Shown here: piece by piece, positions 1 through 4,837 of the stretch | Position numbering within the stretch: the stretch's first letter is position 1 | Layout of the letters: every line of letters starts with the position of its first letter | Translations under genes and position numbers: made by a program | Source of the DNA: Nanobdellota archaeon | Lineage (GTDB): Archaea; Nanobdellota; Nanobdellia; Pacearchaeales; GW2011-AR1 | NCBI GenBank assembly: GCA_018816625.1 | Contig: JAHIVR010000095.1 | Location: forward strand, 1-7,330 | Direction of reading: 5' to 3' | DNA length: 7,330 nt | Notes under the pieces: generated by a model | Seen by the model: the letters and a program-made list of their open reading frames with translations, nothing else | Told to the model about the DNA's origin: nothing | Database searches by the model: none

Positions 1-34
1 CTTTTTTGAAATTAACTATTTGTTTTTCTTCCAT
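1..34 (-). CDS. rps3: Small ribosomal subunit protein uS3, N-terminal fragment (cut by window edge)
   Basis: Only eleven codons are present, reading MEEKQIVNFKK before the window ends. They are too few to identify the protein by sequence alone. The call rests on gene order, because uS3 follows uL22 in archaeal S10 clusters, and on a short charged start that is compatible with archaeal uS3. The ATG at 34-32 has a Shine-Dalgarno-like AAGGA at 45-49 with ten bases of spacing, which supports this start. The ATG is preceded by TAAA, so it nearly abuts the stop codon of a 16-codon open frame (36-86). In the ribosome uS3 sits at the mRNA entry channel of the small subunit head. If the next codons outside the window do not encode a KH domain, the call is wrong. 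Confidence 0.6.
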   Translation of the reverse strand, partial: MEEKQIVNFKK

Positions 35-44
35 TTTAATCAAA

Positions 45-49
45 TCCTT
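45..49 (-). promoter_or_regulatory. Shine-Dalgarno sequence of uS3
   Basis: The coding strand reads AAGGA, ten bases before the ATG at 34. It is one of only two convincing ribosome binding sites in the cluster (the other precedes uL23), and it supports the uS3 start at 34 over any upstream start. The site lies inside the 16-codon open frame, so ribosomes translating that frame would pass over it. Confidence 0.5.
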
Positions 50-81
50 TCATTATTGAAATGTTTGAAAATTTATTTTCT
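46..81 (-). repeat. Diverged copy of the intergenic element (uL22-uS3 gap)
   Basis: The coding strand contains AAATAAATTTTCA followed by CATTTCAATAA, which resembles the element seen in the uL3-uL4 and uL4-uL23 gaps (AAAT, then TTTTCA, then a CATTTC-like block). Two bases are missing near the start relative to the other copies. In AT-rich DNA part of this likeness may be chance, so the copy is weaker than the two exact ones. Confidence 0.35.
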
Positions 82-87
82 TCCATT

Positions 88-690
88 TTATTTTTTTGTT
101 TTATTTTTCTTATTGATTTTATTTTTTTCAACAGCCTTTATTACTATATGTGTTCTTTTTTTTCTAAATCTACCAAACCTTCCGTATGGTCTTGAACCCA
201 TGTTTGCAACAGCCTCTACTATTATTGGATTTTCTATGTCTGCCGAATTTGAAGCAAGACTCTTTAACAAAACTATGAAATTCTTTACAACTTTTTGGGG
301 ATAGGCTCCAGACATTATTTTTCCCTTCCTGTGGGGGATTTCCCCTTTCATTGGAACGGATTTTTTGAAGATAATAACTTGTTCTAAATCTCTTATAGCA
401 TCACTAATCTTCTTCCCAACTATGAACTTACAAACAGCAACCGACTTTTTTGTTGAAATTGGGATGTCCTTTGCCCTTACAATCGCTTCTTCCTTTCTTT
501 TCTTACTTTTTTCTTTTTTTATTATTGGATTTTTTTTAACCTCTTCACTTTTTTGGATGGAATTTTCTTCTTCAGGTTTTTTTTCAGGAGCCTTAACTTT
601 TGGAGTATCTATTATTTGTTTTTTTTGAGCCACTTCTATATGTTGTTTCTTTGCTTCTGCTTTAGTTGTTGGTTTTTCTGTATTTGTCAT
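88..690 (-). CDS. rpl22: Large ribosomal subunit protein uL22 with long charged N-terminal extension
   Basis: This encodes uL22, which binds 23S rRNA and lines the nascent peptide exit tunnel. The conserved core runs from about residue 69 (AIVRAKDIPIS) to 187. It includes the PHRKGKIMSGAYPQK stretch (119-133) and the arginine-rich beta-hairpin NMGSRPYGRFGRFRKKRTHI (163-182) that reaches into the tunnel. Residues 1-68 are an extension rich in Lys, Glu, Pro and Gln with no hydrophobic core, probably disordered; residues 188-200 form a basic tail. At 200 residues it is longer than the usual archaeal protein of about 150-160. The only in-frame ATG before the core is the first one, two bases after the uS19 stop, so translation is probably coupled to uS19; no Shine-Dalgarno sequence is visible. 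Identity is firm. The role of the extension is unknown. Confidence 0.95.
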   Translation of the reverse strand: MTNTEKPTTKAEAKKQHIEVAQKKQIIDTPKVKAPEKKPEEENSIQKSEEVKKNPIIKKEKSKKRKEEAIVRAKDIPISTKKSVAVCKFIVGKKISDAIRDLEQVIIFKKSVPMKGEIPHRKGKIMSGAYPQKVVKNFIVLLKSLASNSADIENPIIVEAVANMGSRPYGRFGRFRKKRTHIVIKAVEKNKINKKNKTKK

Positions 691-692
691 TT

Positions 693-1088
693 TTATTTTT
701 TAGACTTGTGTTTACTTCCTTTTGTAGCTCCGACTCCTGCGCTTCCATGCTGAACTCTTCTTCTCGAAGGAGCAAATTCTCCAAGTTTATGTCCTAGCAT
801 CTCAAGAGTAATATCTACAGGAACAAATGCGTGCCCATCATATACGGATATCTTCATTCCAACCATTGCAGGAACAACAACCAAATCCCGATAATGGGTC
901 CTTATCTTCTTCCCTTTTTCAAATTTATCCTTAATTCGGCTTACAAAATCTTCAAGAACCTGGAAATTTCTCAATACAGTCCTTCTCTTTCTTGATTGAA
1001 GGTATTTTGCAAACTCTCGCACTTCCAATTCCTGAAGTTCTTTCAGAGTCTTTCCCCTGTATGTTAGTTCTTTCTTCTTTGTTATCAT
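693..1088 (-). CDS. rps19: Small ribosomal subunit protein uS19 (archaeal S19p / eukaryotic S15 type)
   Basis: This encodes uS19, which sits in the small subunit head near the A-site finger contact and pairs with uS13. At 131 residues it has the long archaeal/eukaryotic form with an alpha-helical N-terminus (residues 1-55), not the roughly 90-residue bacterial form. The family signature is intact near the C-terminus: LEMLGHKLGEFAPSRRR and then the VQHGSAGVGATKGSKHKSKK tail. The central IRTHYRDLVVVPAMVG segment is also typical. A weak GTGAGA at 1098-1103, nine bases before the ATG, may serve as the ribosome binding site. The gap from uL2 is 51 bases and lacks the intergenic element found elsewhere in the cluster. 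The gap to uL22 is two bases, so these two genes are tightly coupled. Confidence 0.96.
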   Translation of the reverse strand: MITKKKELTYRGKTLKELQELEVREFAKYLQSRKRRTVLRNFQVLEDFVSRIKDKFEKGKKIRTHYRDLVVVPAMVGMKISVYDGHAFVPVDITLEMLGHKLGEFAPSRRRVQHGSAGVGATKGSKHKSKK

Positions 1089-1139
1089 TTTATTTTATCT
1101 CACAATTGGCTATGCTGGAACGATTGTTTATTTGGTTAT

Positions 1140-1838
1140 TCATTTTCTCTTACCAGTTCTTCTAGGCCTTAATAATCCTACTTTTCTTCCTGGAGGAGCA
1201 TTTCTCTTGGCAATCTTGCTCTTTGGATTCTTTCCCCTTCCAGAACCAAATGGATGGTCGATGGCATTCATCTTAACTGCGGAGGTTCTTGGCCATAATT
1301 TACTTTTCGATTTTTTGATATGATATTTCTTTCCTGCTTTCAAGATTGGTTTGTCTGTTCTTCCGGCCCCAGCAGCAACCCCAATCGTAACTCTACAATC
1401 CGGATTAAATGATTTTTCTTTCTTAGAGGGAAGGATAACAAATGTCTGATTACCAACAACCCTGCTTATTACTGCAGAATTACCCCCCCCTTTAACAAAC
1501 CTCCCTCCATCTCCCGGTCTTGATTCGATATTGTATACTTCTGTCTTTACCGGAACATCCTTTATTCTAAGTATGTTTCCAGGTTTTATTTCTTTTCCCC
1601 CAAACATTATCTTTTGTTCCTCTAACATTCCCTTAAAAGCAGGAATATAGAATGTCCCTTTGCTATAACTTATCTTTGCTAACGGACTTGAGTGTGCAGC
1701 AGAATTAAAGAGTTTTATTACTTTCCCTTCTCCTTCAAGAGTTTTTGGGTACTTTAACCTGTACCTAAAGGCCCTTTTGCTAACTCTATAAGTTGAGCTT
1801 CCGTGCCCCCTAGCCTGCTGAATTATTCTCTTTCCCAT
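1140..1838 (-). CDS. rpl2: Large ribosomal subunit protein uL2
   Basis: This encodes uL2, a primary 23S rRNA binder near the peptidyl transferase centre and an intersubunit bridge. The 232 residues start with the archaeal MGKRIIQQARGHGSS and contain SRPGDGGRFVKGGGNSA (106-122) and the conserved NAPPGRKVG (213-221). The motif DHPFGSG (194-200) contains H195, which corresponds to the histidine studied as E. coli H229. The residues just before it read TSAVKMNAID, whereas most archaea have RGVAMNAVD, a mild departure in an otherwise conserved loop. Codons 116-119 include eight consecutive G bases (1483-1490) with the frame intact. The ATG has only a weak GAGAG about ten bases upstream. The gap from uL23 is 52 bases and holds one exact copy of the 17-bp repeat. 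Confidence 0.97.
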   Translation of the reverse strand: MGKRIIQQARGHGSSTYRVSKRAFRYRLKYPKTLEGEGKVIKLFNSAAHSSPLAKISYSKGTFYIPAFKGMLEEQKIMFGGKEIKPGNILRIKDVPVKTEVYNIESRPGDGGRFVKGGGNSAVISRVVGNQTFVILPSKKEKSFNPDCRVTIGVAAGAGRTDKPILKAGKKYHIKKSKSKLWPRTSAVKMNAIDHPFGSGRGKNPKSKIAKRNAPPGRKVGLLRPRRTGKRK

Positions 1839-1862
1839 TTTTATTTGTCTCTCGAGGGAAAC

Positions 1863-1879
1863 ATGAAAATTTTATATTT
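1863..1879 (-). repeat. Exact 17-bp intergenic repeat, copy 1 (uL23-uL2 gap)
   Basis: On the coding strand this reads AAATATAAAATTTTCAT and is identical to 2159-2175. It lies in the 52-base gap before uL2, with its TATAAAA core about 35-40 bases before the ATG. The core looks like an archaeal TATA box, so an internal promoter with a leader of around ten bases is possible. It may instead be a processing or translation element in the mRNA. Confidence 0.6.
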
Positions 1880-1890
1880 GATTTTTCCCA

Positions 1891-2127
1891 TTATATTATT
1901 CCTAATTTTGTAGCAATATCAATTGCTAAAAATTCTGGTTTAAGTTTAACATAAGCATATTTATTATTCCCCTTTATCCTAGTTCTAACACTAGAAACCT
2001 TTACTTCAAAGATTTCTTCTACTTCTTTCTTAATCTCCTCTTTTGTCATATTCTTTTCAGTTTTGAAAGACAAAACATTTTGAGCCTCAATCATCATTAC
2101 AGCCTTTTCTGTTACCATTGGTTTCAT
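1891..2127 (-). CDS. rpl23: Large ribosomal subunit protein uL23
   Basis: This encodes uL23, which sits at the outer rim of the peptide exit tunnel, where signal recognition particle and the translocon dock. It is 78 residues, close to the usual archaeal size of just over 80. The N-terminus has the family's PMVTEKAV motif (residues 3-10), then LSFKTEKNMTKEEIKKEVEE and the core strand-forming VSSVRTRI followed by the KYAYVKL strand. The C-terminal LAIDIATKLGII is typical of the archaeal family. This gene has the best ribosome binding site of the cluster, AAAGGAGA with GGAG nine bases before the ATG. It is separated from uL4 and from uL2 by gaps of 52 bases each, and both gaps carry the exact 17-bp repeat. 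Confidence 0.95.
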   Translation of the reverse strand: MKPMVTEKAVMMIEAQNVLSFKTEKNMTKEEIKKEVEEIFEVKVSSVRTRIKGNNKYAYVKLKPEFLAIDIATKLGII

Positions 2128-2135
2128 TTGAAATT

Positions 2136-2143
2136 TCTCCTTT
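2136..2143 (-). promoter_or_regulatory. Shine-Dalgarno sequence of uL23
   Basis: The coding strand reads AAAGGAGA, complementary to the pyrimidine-rich 3' end expected of archaeal 16S rRNA, with GGAG nine bases before the uL23 ATG. Its strength contrasts with uL3, uL4 and uL22, which have no visible site, and shows that this organism does use Shine-Dalgarno initiation for some internal genes. Confidence 0.75.
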
Positions 2144-2158
2144 CTTTATTTCGAATGA

Positions 2159-2175
2159 ATGAAAATTTTATATTT
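2159..2175 (-). repeat. Exact 17-bp intergenic repeat, copy 2 (uL4-uL23 gap)
   Basis: The coding strand reads AAATATAAAATTTTCAT, identical to the copy before uL2. Here the likeness continues downstream into TCATTCGAAATAAA, which matches the uL3-uL4 gap. The TATA-like core is about 44 bases before the uL23 ATG, which would give a leader of roughly 18 bases that contains the Shine-Dalgarno site if it works as a promoter. Confidence 0.6.
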
Positions 2176-2179
2176 ACTT

Positions 2180-2992
2180 TCATTTTTGTTTTTCTCCCAT
2201 ATCTTTTATAGCTTCTTCAGTATATATTGTAAGTCTTCCCAATCCCCCTTCGGCCAGATCCATTATTCCAAGCCTCTCAATAGGAACAATTTCAAAATTT
2301 CCTGTTTTGATTTTCTCTTTATTTCCAACAACCATTAATAATCCGGCATTGGTTTTGTATTTTCTTCCCCTCATTTTTCCTTTTCCAGCCCTCTGGGTTT
2401 TCTTCCTTATTGCAATTCCAAACAGCTTTTCTCCCAAAATATTTCTTATTGAGCTTAATAGATCCTTTGCCTTAAGATTTAAGATATTAGATTCTACTAT
2501 GAATGGAACTTCTTTTATTTTTTCATTCTTTAAAGTTTTATATTTATTTTTTAAGTATTTTTCTGAGGCTGTAGCACTTATTGCACTTGAGAAAGCCATT
2601 GCCAATTCTTTTTTATTCAATCTCTTAACATTTATCATGGAGATGGTCTTTGGAGGATGCGCTCTTCTTCCACCTTTGGTGCTTGAAACTTCTGCCCCCT
2701 CCCAGTTAAATTGAGTTCCTCTCCTAGACATAACTTTCCTCGGTATTCTAGACATCCCTCTCCCGTAATGTGTTTGCCACACATGTCTTCTATGTCTCAT
2801 TTTTCCACTAGCCGAGTGCTGTTTTCCCGCCACCAGAGACGGACTATAGGGTTGATTCTTTTTTTTGACCTCAAGAACTTTGAAGACTATGTCTTCTCTT
2901 ATTTTTGTTGAAAAGGATTTCGGAAGATCTATCTTCCCTTTTTCTTTTCCGTTTGTATCTAAAAGCACTGCTTTCATTTTAAAGAATTCCAT
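2180..2992 (-). CDS. rpl4: Large ribosomal subunit protein uL4
   Basis: This encodes uL4 (bacterial L4, eukaryotic L4e), whose long loop lines the exit tunnel opposite uL22. The archaeal/eukaryotic features are clear. The N-terminus KAVLLDTNGKEKGKIDLP is typical. The basic tunnel loop runs from about residue 57 to 118 and includes KMRHRRHVWQTHYGRGMSRIPRK and GGRRAHPPK. The globular domain follows, with AMAFSSAISATAS, and the C-terminal half includes RAGKGKMRGRKYK. Length is 270 residues, slightly over the usual archaeal 250-260. Two starts are possible: ATG at 2992 (MEFFKMKAV) or ATG at 2977 (MKAV), the latter matching where the family normally begins. Neither has a visible Shine-Dalgarno sequence, and I list the longer form. 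The gap from uL3 is 37 bases. Confidence 0.96.
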   Translation of the reverse strand: MEFFKMKAVLLDTNGKEKGKIDLPKSFSTKIREDIVFKVLEVKKKNQPYSPSLVAGKQHSASGKMRHRRHVWQTHYGRGMSRIPRKVMSRRGTQFNWEGAEVSSTKGGRRAHPPKTISMINVKRLNKKELAMAFSSAISATASEKYLKNKYKTLKNEKIKEVPFIVESNILNLKAKDLLSSIRNILGEKLFGIAIRKKTQRAGKGKMRGRKYKTNAGLLMVVGNKEKIKTGNFEIVPIERLGIMDLAEGGLGRLTIYTEEAIKDMGEKQK

Positions 2993-3028
2993 TTTTTATT
3001 TGAAATGATTGAAAATCTTTGATTTGAT
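2993..3028 (-). repeat. Diverged copy of the intergenic element (uL3-uL4 gap)
   Basis: The coding strand starts with AAATCAAAGATTTTCAATCA and continues CATTTCAAATAAAAA-like to the uL4 ATG. Aligned without gaps to the uL4-uL23 element by eye, about 25 of 32 positions agree. The TATA-like core is lost here (AAATCAAAGA), which argues against every copy being a promoter. The AAATAAAAATGG end next to the uL4 start is also found before uL2. Confidence 0.45.
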
Positions 3029-3029
3029 G

Positions 3030-3971
3030 TCATTTTGATAGTCCCAAGAACTCGTATTTCTTTTTATTTTGTTGTTTTGTTTCTCTTAAAGGAGCGGTAA
3101 TTATAAGTTGCCTTTTTGCAGAACCCTGAACAGAACCCTGAACAATAATATAATTTGTTTTAACATCTCCATAATTTTTAAGAGATTTTATTGGTTTCTC
3201 GTTTGAGCTAGCCATTTCAATTATCTTAGAGTTATAAGCCGCTCTTGTAAACATCCCCAATTGGCCGGCCATAGGCACTCTAAAAGTAACTCTTGCTGGG
3301 TGCCAAGGACCTATGCTTCCAACCTTCCTTAGACCTTTTTCAGCTTTATGGCTTCTCAGTTTAATTCCAAATCTCTTAACAGGTCCAGAAAATCCTTTTC
3401 CTTTTGTCAATCCTCTTGCATCTATTAATTGCCCTTTTTCAAAAGCCTCAGAAGCCAATATCTCTTTACCGATATGTTCTTTGACAAAAATTATTTTTTC
3501 CTCAACACTTCCTTTGATTCCAACCTCAGCAAGATCTGGCCTCTTTTTTAGACCGGTTTTTTTTACAATAGAGTATACAATAACTCTCACATCATCATAG
3601 TCTTTAATGTCCTCTATTTTCTTTCCCTCTTTCTTTGGCAATTTAATCTTCCTTTTTAACTCCTTTTCAAGGTTGTTTGCCAAAATTTCAGTCATAACCT
3701 TTCTATTTTTGTAAAATCTAACTGAGAAAATTTTTACTGGGGGACATTCTAAAATTGTTACTGGAACAGATATTTTTTTATCTTTTGTCATAGAATTAGG
3801 AGTAGAATCTTTAACTATTGCCGAGGCCATTCCAGCCTTATAACAAATAAAACCCTTTAATGGCTTAAAACCACTTATAGCTTCCCAGTTAACACTAGGT
3901 AAGAATTTAGAAGCCTTCTTTCTGGGCCAAAACTGTAAACTCCCTTTTCTTGGAGATTTTGTTGTTGTCAT
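3030..3971 (-). CDS. rpl3: Large ribosomal subunit protein uL3
   Basis: This encodes uL3, an early-assembling 23S rRNA binder whose central extension reaches toward the peptidyl transferase centre. The archaeal/eukaryotic N-terminus is present (SPRKGSLQFWPRKKASK), as is FKPLKGFICYKAGM (35-48). The strongest evidence is the central block from about residue 185: ARGLTKGKGFSGPVKRFG, then GSIGPWHPARVTF and VPMAGQLGMFTRAAYNSKI. W223-H224-P225 correspond to the conserved tryptophan finger region. At 313 residues it is a little shorter than many archaeal homologues (about 330-350). The ATG at 3971 is the first possible one: an in-frame stop lies at 3990-3992 just upstream. No Shine-Dalgarno sequence precedes it; the GGTAGG upstream is better placed for an out-of-frame ATG at 3993. 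It is the first gene of the ribosomal protein cluster and seems to have its own TATA box. Confidence 0.96.
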   Translation of the reverse strand: MTTTKSPRKGSLQFWPRKKASKFLPSVNWEAISGFKPLKGFICYKAGMASAIVKDSTPNSMTKDKKISVPVTILECPPVKIFSVRFYKNRKVMTEILANNLEKELKRKIKLPKKEGKKIEDIKDYDDVRVIVYSIVKKTGLKKRPDLAEVGIKGSVEEKIIFVKEHIGKEILASEAFEKGQLIDARGLTKGKGFSGPVKRFGIKLRSHKAEKGLRKVGSIGPWHPARVTFRVPMAGQLGMFTRAAYNSKIIEMASSNEKPIKSLKNYGDVKTNYIIVQGSVQGSAKRQLIITAPLRETKQQNKKKYEFLGLSK

Positions 3972-4022
3972 TTCTAATTGTAGCGGAAATCATTTTATTC
4001 CTACCCTGGATGAAATACATAG

Positions 4023-4028
4023 AAAAAA
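4023..4028 (-). terminator. Possible oligo-T terminator of the uncharacterised gene
   Basis: On the minus strand six T residues occur about 18 bases after the stop of the 232-residue gene. Archaeal RNA polymerase can stop at short T tracts without a hairpin. The tract lies between the uL3 TATA box and its expected transcription start, so terminating here would separate the two transcripts. Six Ts is short and T tracts are common in this AT-rich DNA. Confidence 0.3.
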
Positions 4029-4032
4029 TCGG

Positions 4033-4040
4033 TTTATAAA
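4033..4040 (-). promoter_or_regulatory. TATA box for the uL3 ribosomal protein cluster
   Basis: TTTATAAA lies six bases after the stop codon of the upstream gene. With the usual archaeal spacing of about 26 bases, transcription would start near 4010, giving a leader of roughly 38 bases before the uL3 ATG. The core is palindromic, so orientation is inferred from gene direction; no plus-strand gene follows it. It suggests the ribosomal genes are transcribed separately from the upstream gene, at least in part. Confidence 0.55.
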
Positions 4041-4045
4041 GGTTA

Positions 4046-4744
4046 CTAAGCCTCAAAAGTAGTTTCTTTTTGGGTAGTTTGGCCATCAGCATCAATGTGC
4101 CTTATTAACTTGCCCTTCCTCTTAGAAAGCTCCCTTATCTTGGCATAATCTTTCTCGCCCTGGGGCATAATGATGCTGCCTATTATCACCGAATGCTTTA
4201 TGCTGGCCTTCTTAACCTCTGGCAAGTCCCAGAATAAGTCTTCTTTTATTTTAGAACAGTATTTCTCATCTGCCTCCAATTGACAGAATTTATCATCTAT
4301 TTTCCTCTCATCTTTGCCGGGTTTTGGTAACTTTTTTTTCATCTTAACTCTAAAATCCTCTCCTTCAATATCTAATAAAGAGAAATAAGAGGCTTTTTCA
4401 AGTTCAAGGGTCTGCGCAGGTTTTAAATCTTGGACAGGAATTTGGTTTTCATAATAAAGGCCTCCTTTTTTTGACTCGGCATTGCACTGTATCCCTTTTT
4501 TTGACATGTCTTCAGAGATATCTTTTTTGCTTAGGACTATTCCAGAGACTCTTGCCTCACCAAAACCGGCTGCTATTTCAACTAAATCGTTAGCAAACTC
4601 AAAACTTGATTTGACTTTTATTTTTTTTGTCTTTGTAAAACCCAAAAAAAACCTTCCCTTATATTCCCCTTTACCGAATCTAGTGAACTGCCTATGGGTA
4701 GATTCATCAACTTTTTTTTCAAAAACTTTTCTTATAAAATTCAT
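4046..4744 (-). CDS. Uncharacterised 232-residue protein upstream of uL3
   Basis: I do not recognise a characterised family. From memory it resembles uncharacterised proteins of Pacearchaeota and Woesearchaeota that start alike and end in a similar RKGK...FEA tail, but I cannot verify this. The protein has no signal peptide or membrane segment and is rich in Lys and Glu. Visible parts are an N-terminal MNFIRKVFEKKVDESTHRQF, a FGKGEYKGRFFLGF strand-like stretch (23-36), a variable middle with many charged residues, KFCQLEADEKYC (152-163), then IKHSVIIGSIIMP (182-194) and a C-terminal AKIRELSKRKGKLIRHIDADG (201-221). Cysteines are at 87, 154 and 163; one pair is not enough to argue for a zinc site. 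Its place before uL3 is where many archaea have a SPOUT-type RNA methyltransferase, but I see no SPOUT knot motifs. It has its own promoter. A link to RNA or ribosomes is inference from position only. Confidence 0.85.
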   Translation of the reverse strand: MNFIRKVFEKKVDESTHRQFTRFGKGEYKGRFFLGFTKTKKIKVKSSFEFANDLVEIAAGFGEARVSGIVLSKKDISEDMSKKGIQCNAESKKGGLYYENQIPVQDLKPAQTLELEKASYFSLLDIEGEDFRVKMKKKLPKPGKDERKIDDKFCQLEADEKYCSKIKEDLFWDLPEVKKASIKHSVIIGSIIMPQGEKDYAKIRELSKRKGKLIRHIDADGQTTQKETTFEA

Positions 4745-4766
4745 ATTACCTCTTCGTAATTTTGGC

Positions 4767-4775
4767 TTATAAATT
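4767..4775 (-). promoter_or_regulatory. TATA box of the uncharacterised 232-residue gene
   Basis: The minus strand reads AATTTATAA, preceded by the A-rich GCAAAA that fits a TFB recognition element. Its centre is about 27 bases before the ATG at 4744, so transcription would begin at or next to the start codon, giving a leaderless mRNA. An AGAGGT (4748-4753) lies only three bases before the ATG; this is too close for a normal Shine-Dalgarno site and would probably not be in the transcript. Confidence 0.6.
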
Positions 4776-4807
4776 TTTGCTTATGGAAATTTTTGTCTTC
4801 AACAAGG

Positions 4808-4816
4808 TTTATAAAT
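4808..4816 (+). promoter_or_regulatory. TATA box of the AI-2E family gene and downstream AMP phosphorylase
   Basis: TTTATAAAT is centred about 26 bases before the ATG at 4838, the usual distance from an archaeal TATA box to the transcription start. The mRNA would therefore be leaderless with the start codon at its 5' end. This decides the start: the upstream ATG at 4793 lies before the TATA box and would not be transcribed. Confidence 0.65.
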
Positions 4817-4837
4817 TTCAATCACTTCTTTTTGAAC

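Larger units (their letters stand above)
36..86 (-). other. 16-codon open frame between uL22 and uS3 with a copied start context
   Basis: The frame reads MEENKFSNISIMKGFD and then TAA. It starts one base after the uL22 stop (TAA-A-ATG) and ends one base before the uS3 start (also TAA-A-ATG). The 15 bases TAAAATGGAAGAAAA are identical at both junctions, 52 bases apart, so the opening residues MEE match those of uS3. It is out of frame with uS3. It has no ribosome binding site of its own beyond reinitiation after uL22. It may be an accidental by-product of a short duplication, or a coupling peptide that carries ribosomes from uL22 to uS3. I do not claim that it is a gene. Confidence 0.2.

Noticed and set aside
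20..304. Long Phe/Leu-rich open frame on the plus strand opposite uL22, resembling a membrane protein.
   Set aside because: It is the mirror of Lys/Glu-rich uL22 codons, which read as Phe, Leu and Ser on the other strand. It has no promoter or ribosome site and ends inside a firmly identified gene.
1483..1490. Run of eight C (G on the coding strand) in uL2, a possible slippage or frameshift site.
   Set aside because: The frame continues normally through Lys-Gly-Gly-Gly-Asn, which is conserved in uL2. No alternative product is suggested, though it is a place where sequencing errors could occur.
1851..1856. CTCGAG palindrome in the uL2 leader as an operator.
   Set aside because: Six bases of symmetry is expected by chance and it does not recur at other starts in the window.
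2307..2714. 135-codon plus-strand frame inside uL4.
   Set aside because: It lies wholly within uL4, has shadow-type composition and no start signals.
4793..4837. Upstream ATG at 4793 as the start of the AI-2E family gene.
   Set aside because: It precedes the TATA box, so it would not be in the transcript, and the extra residues are not typical of the family.
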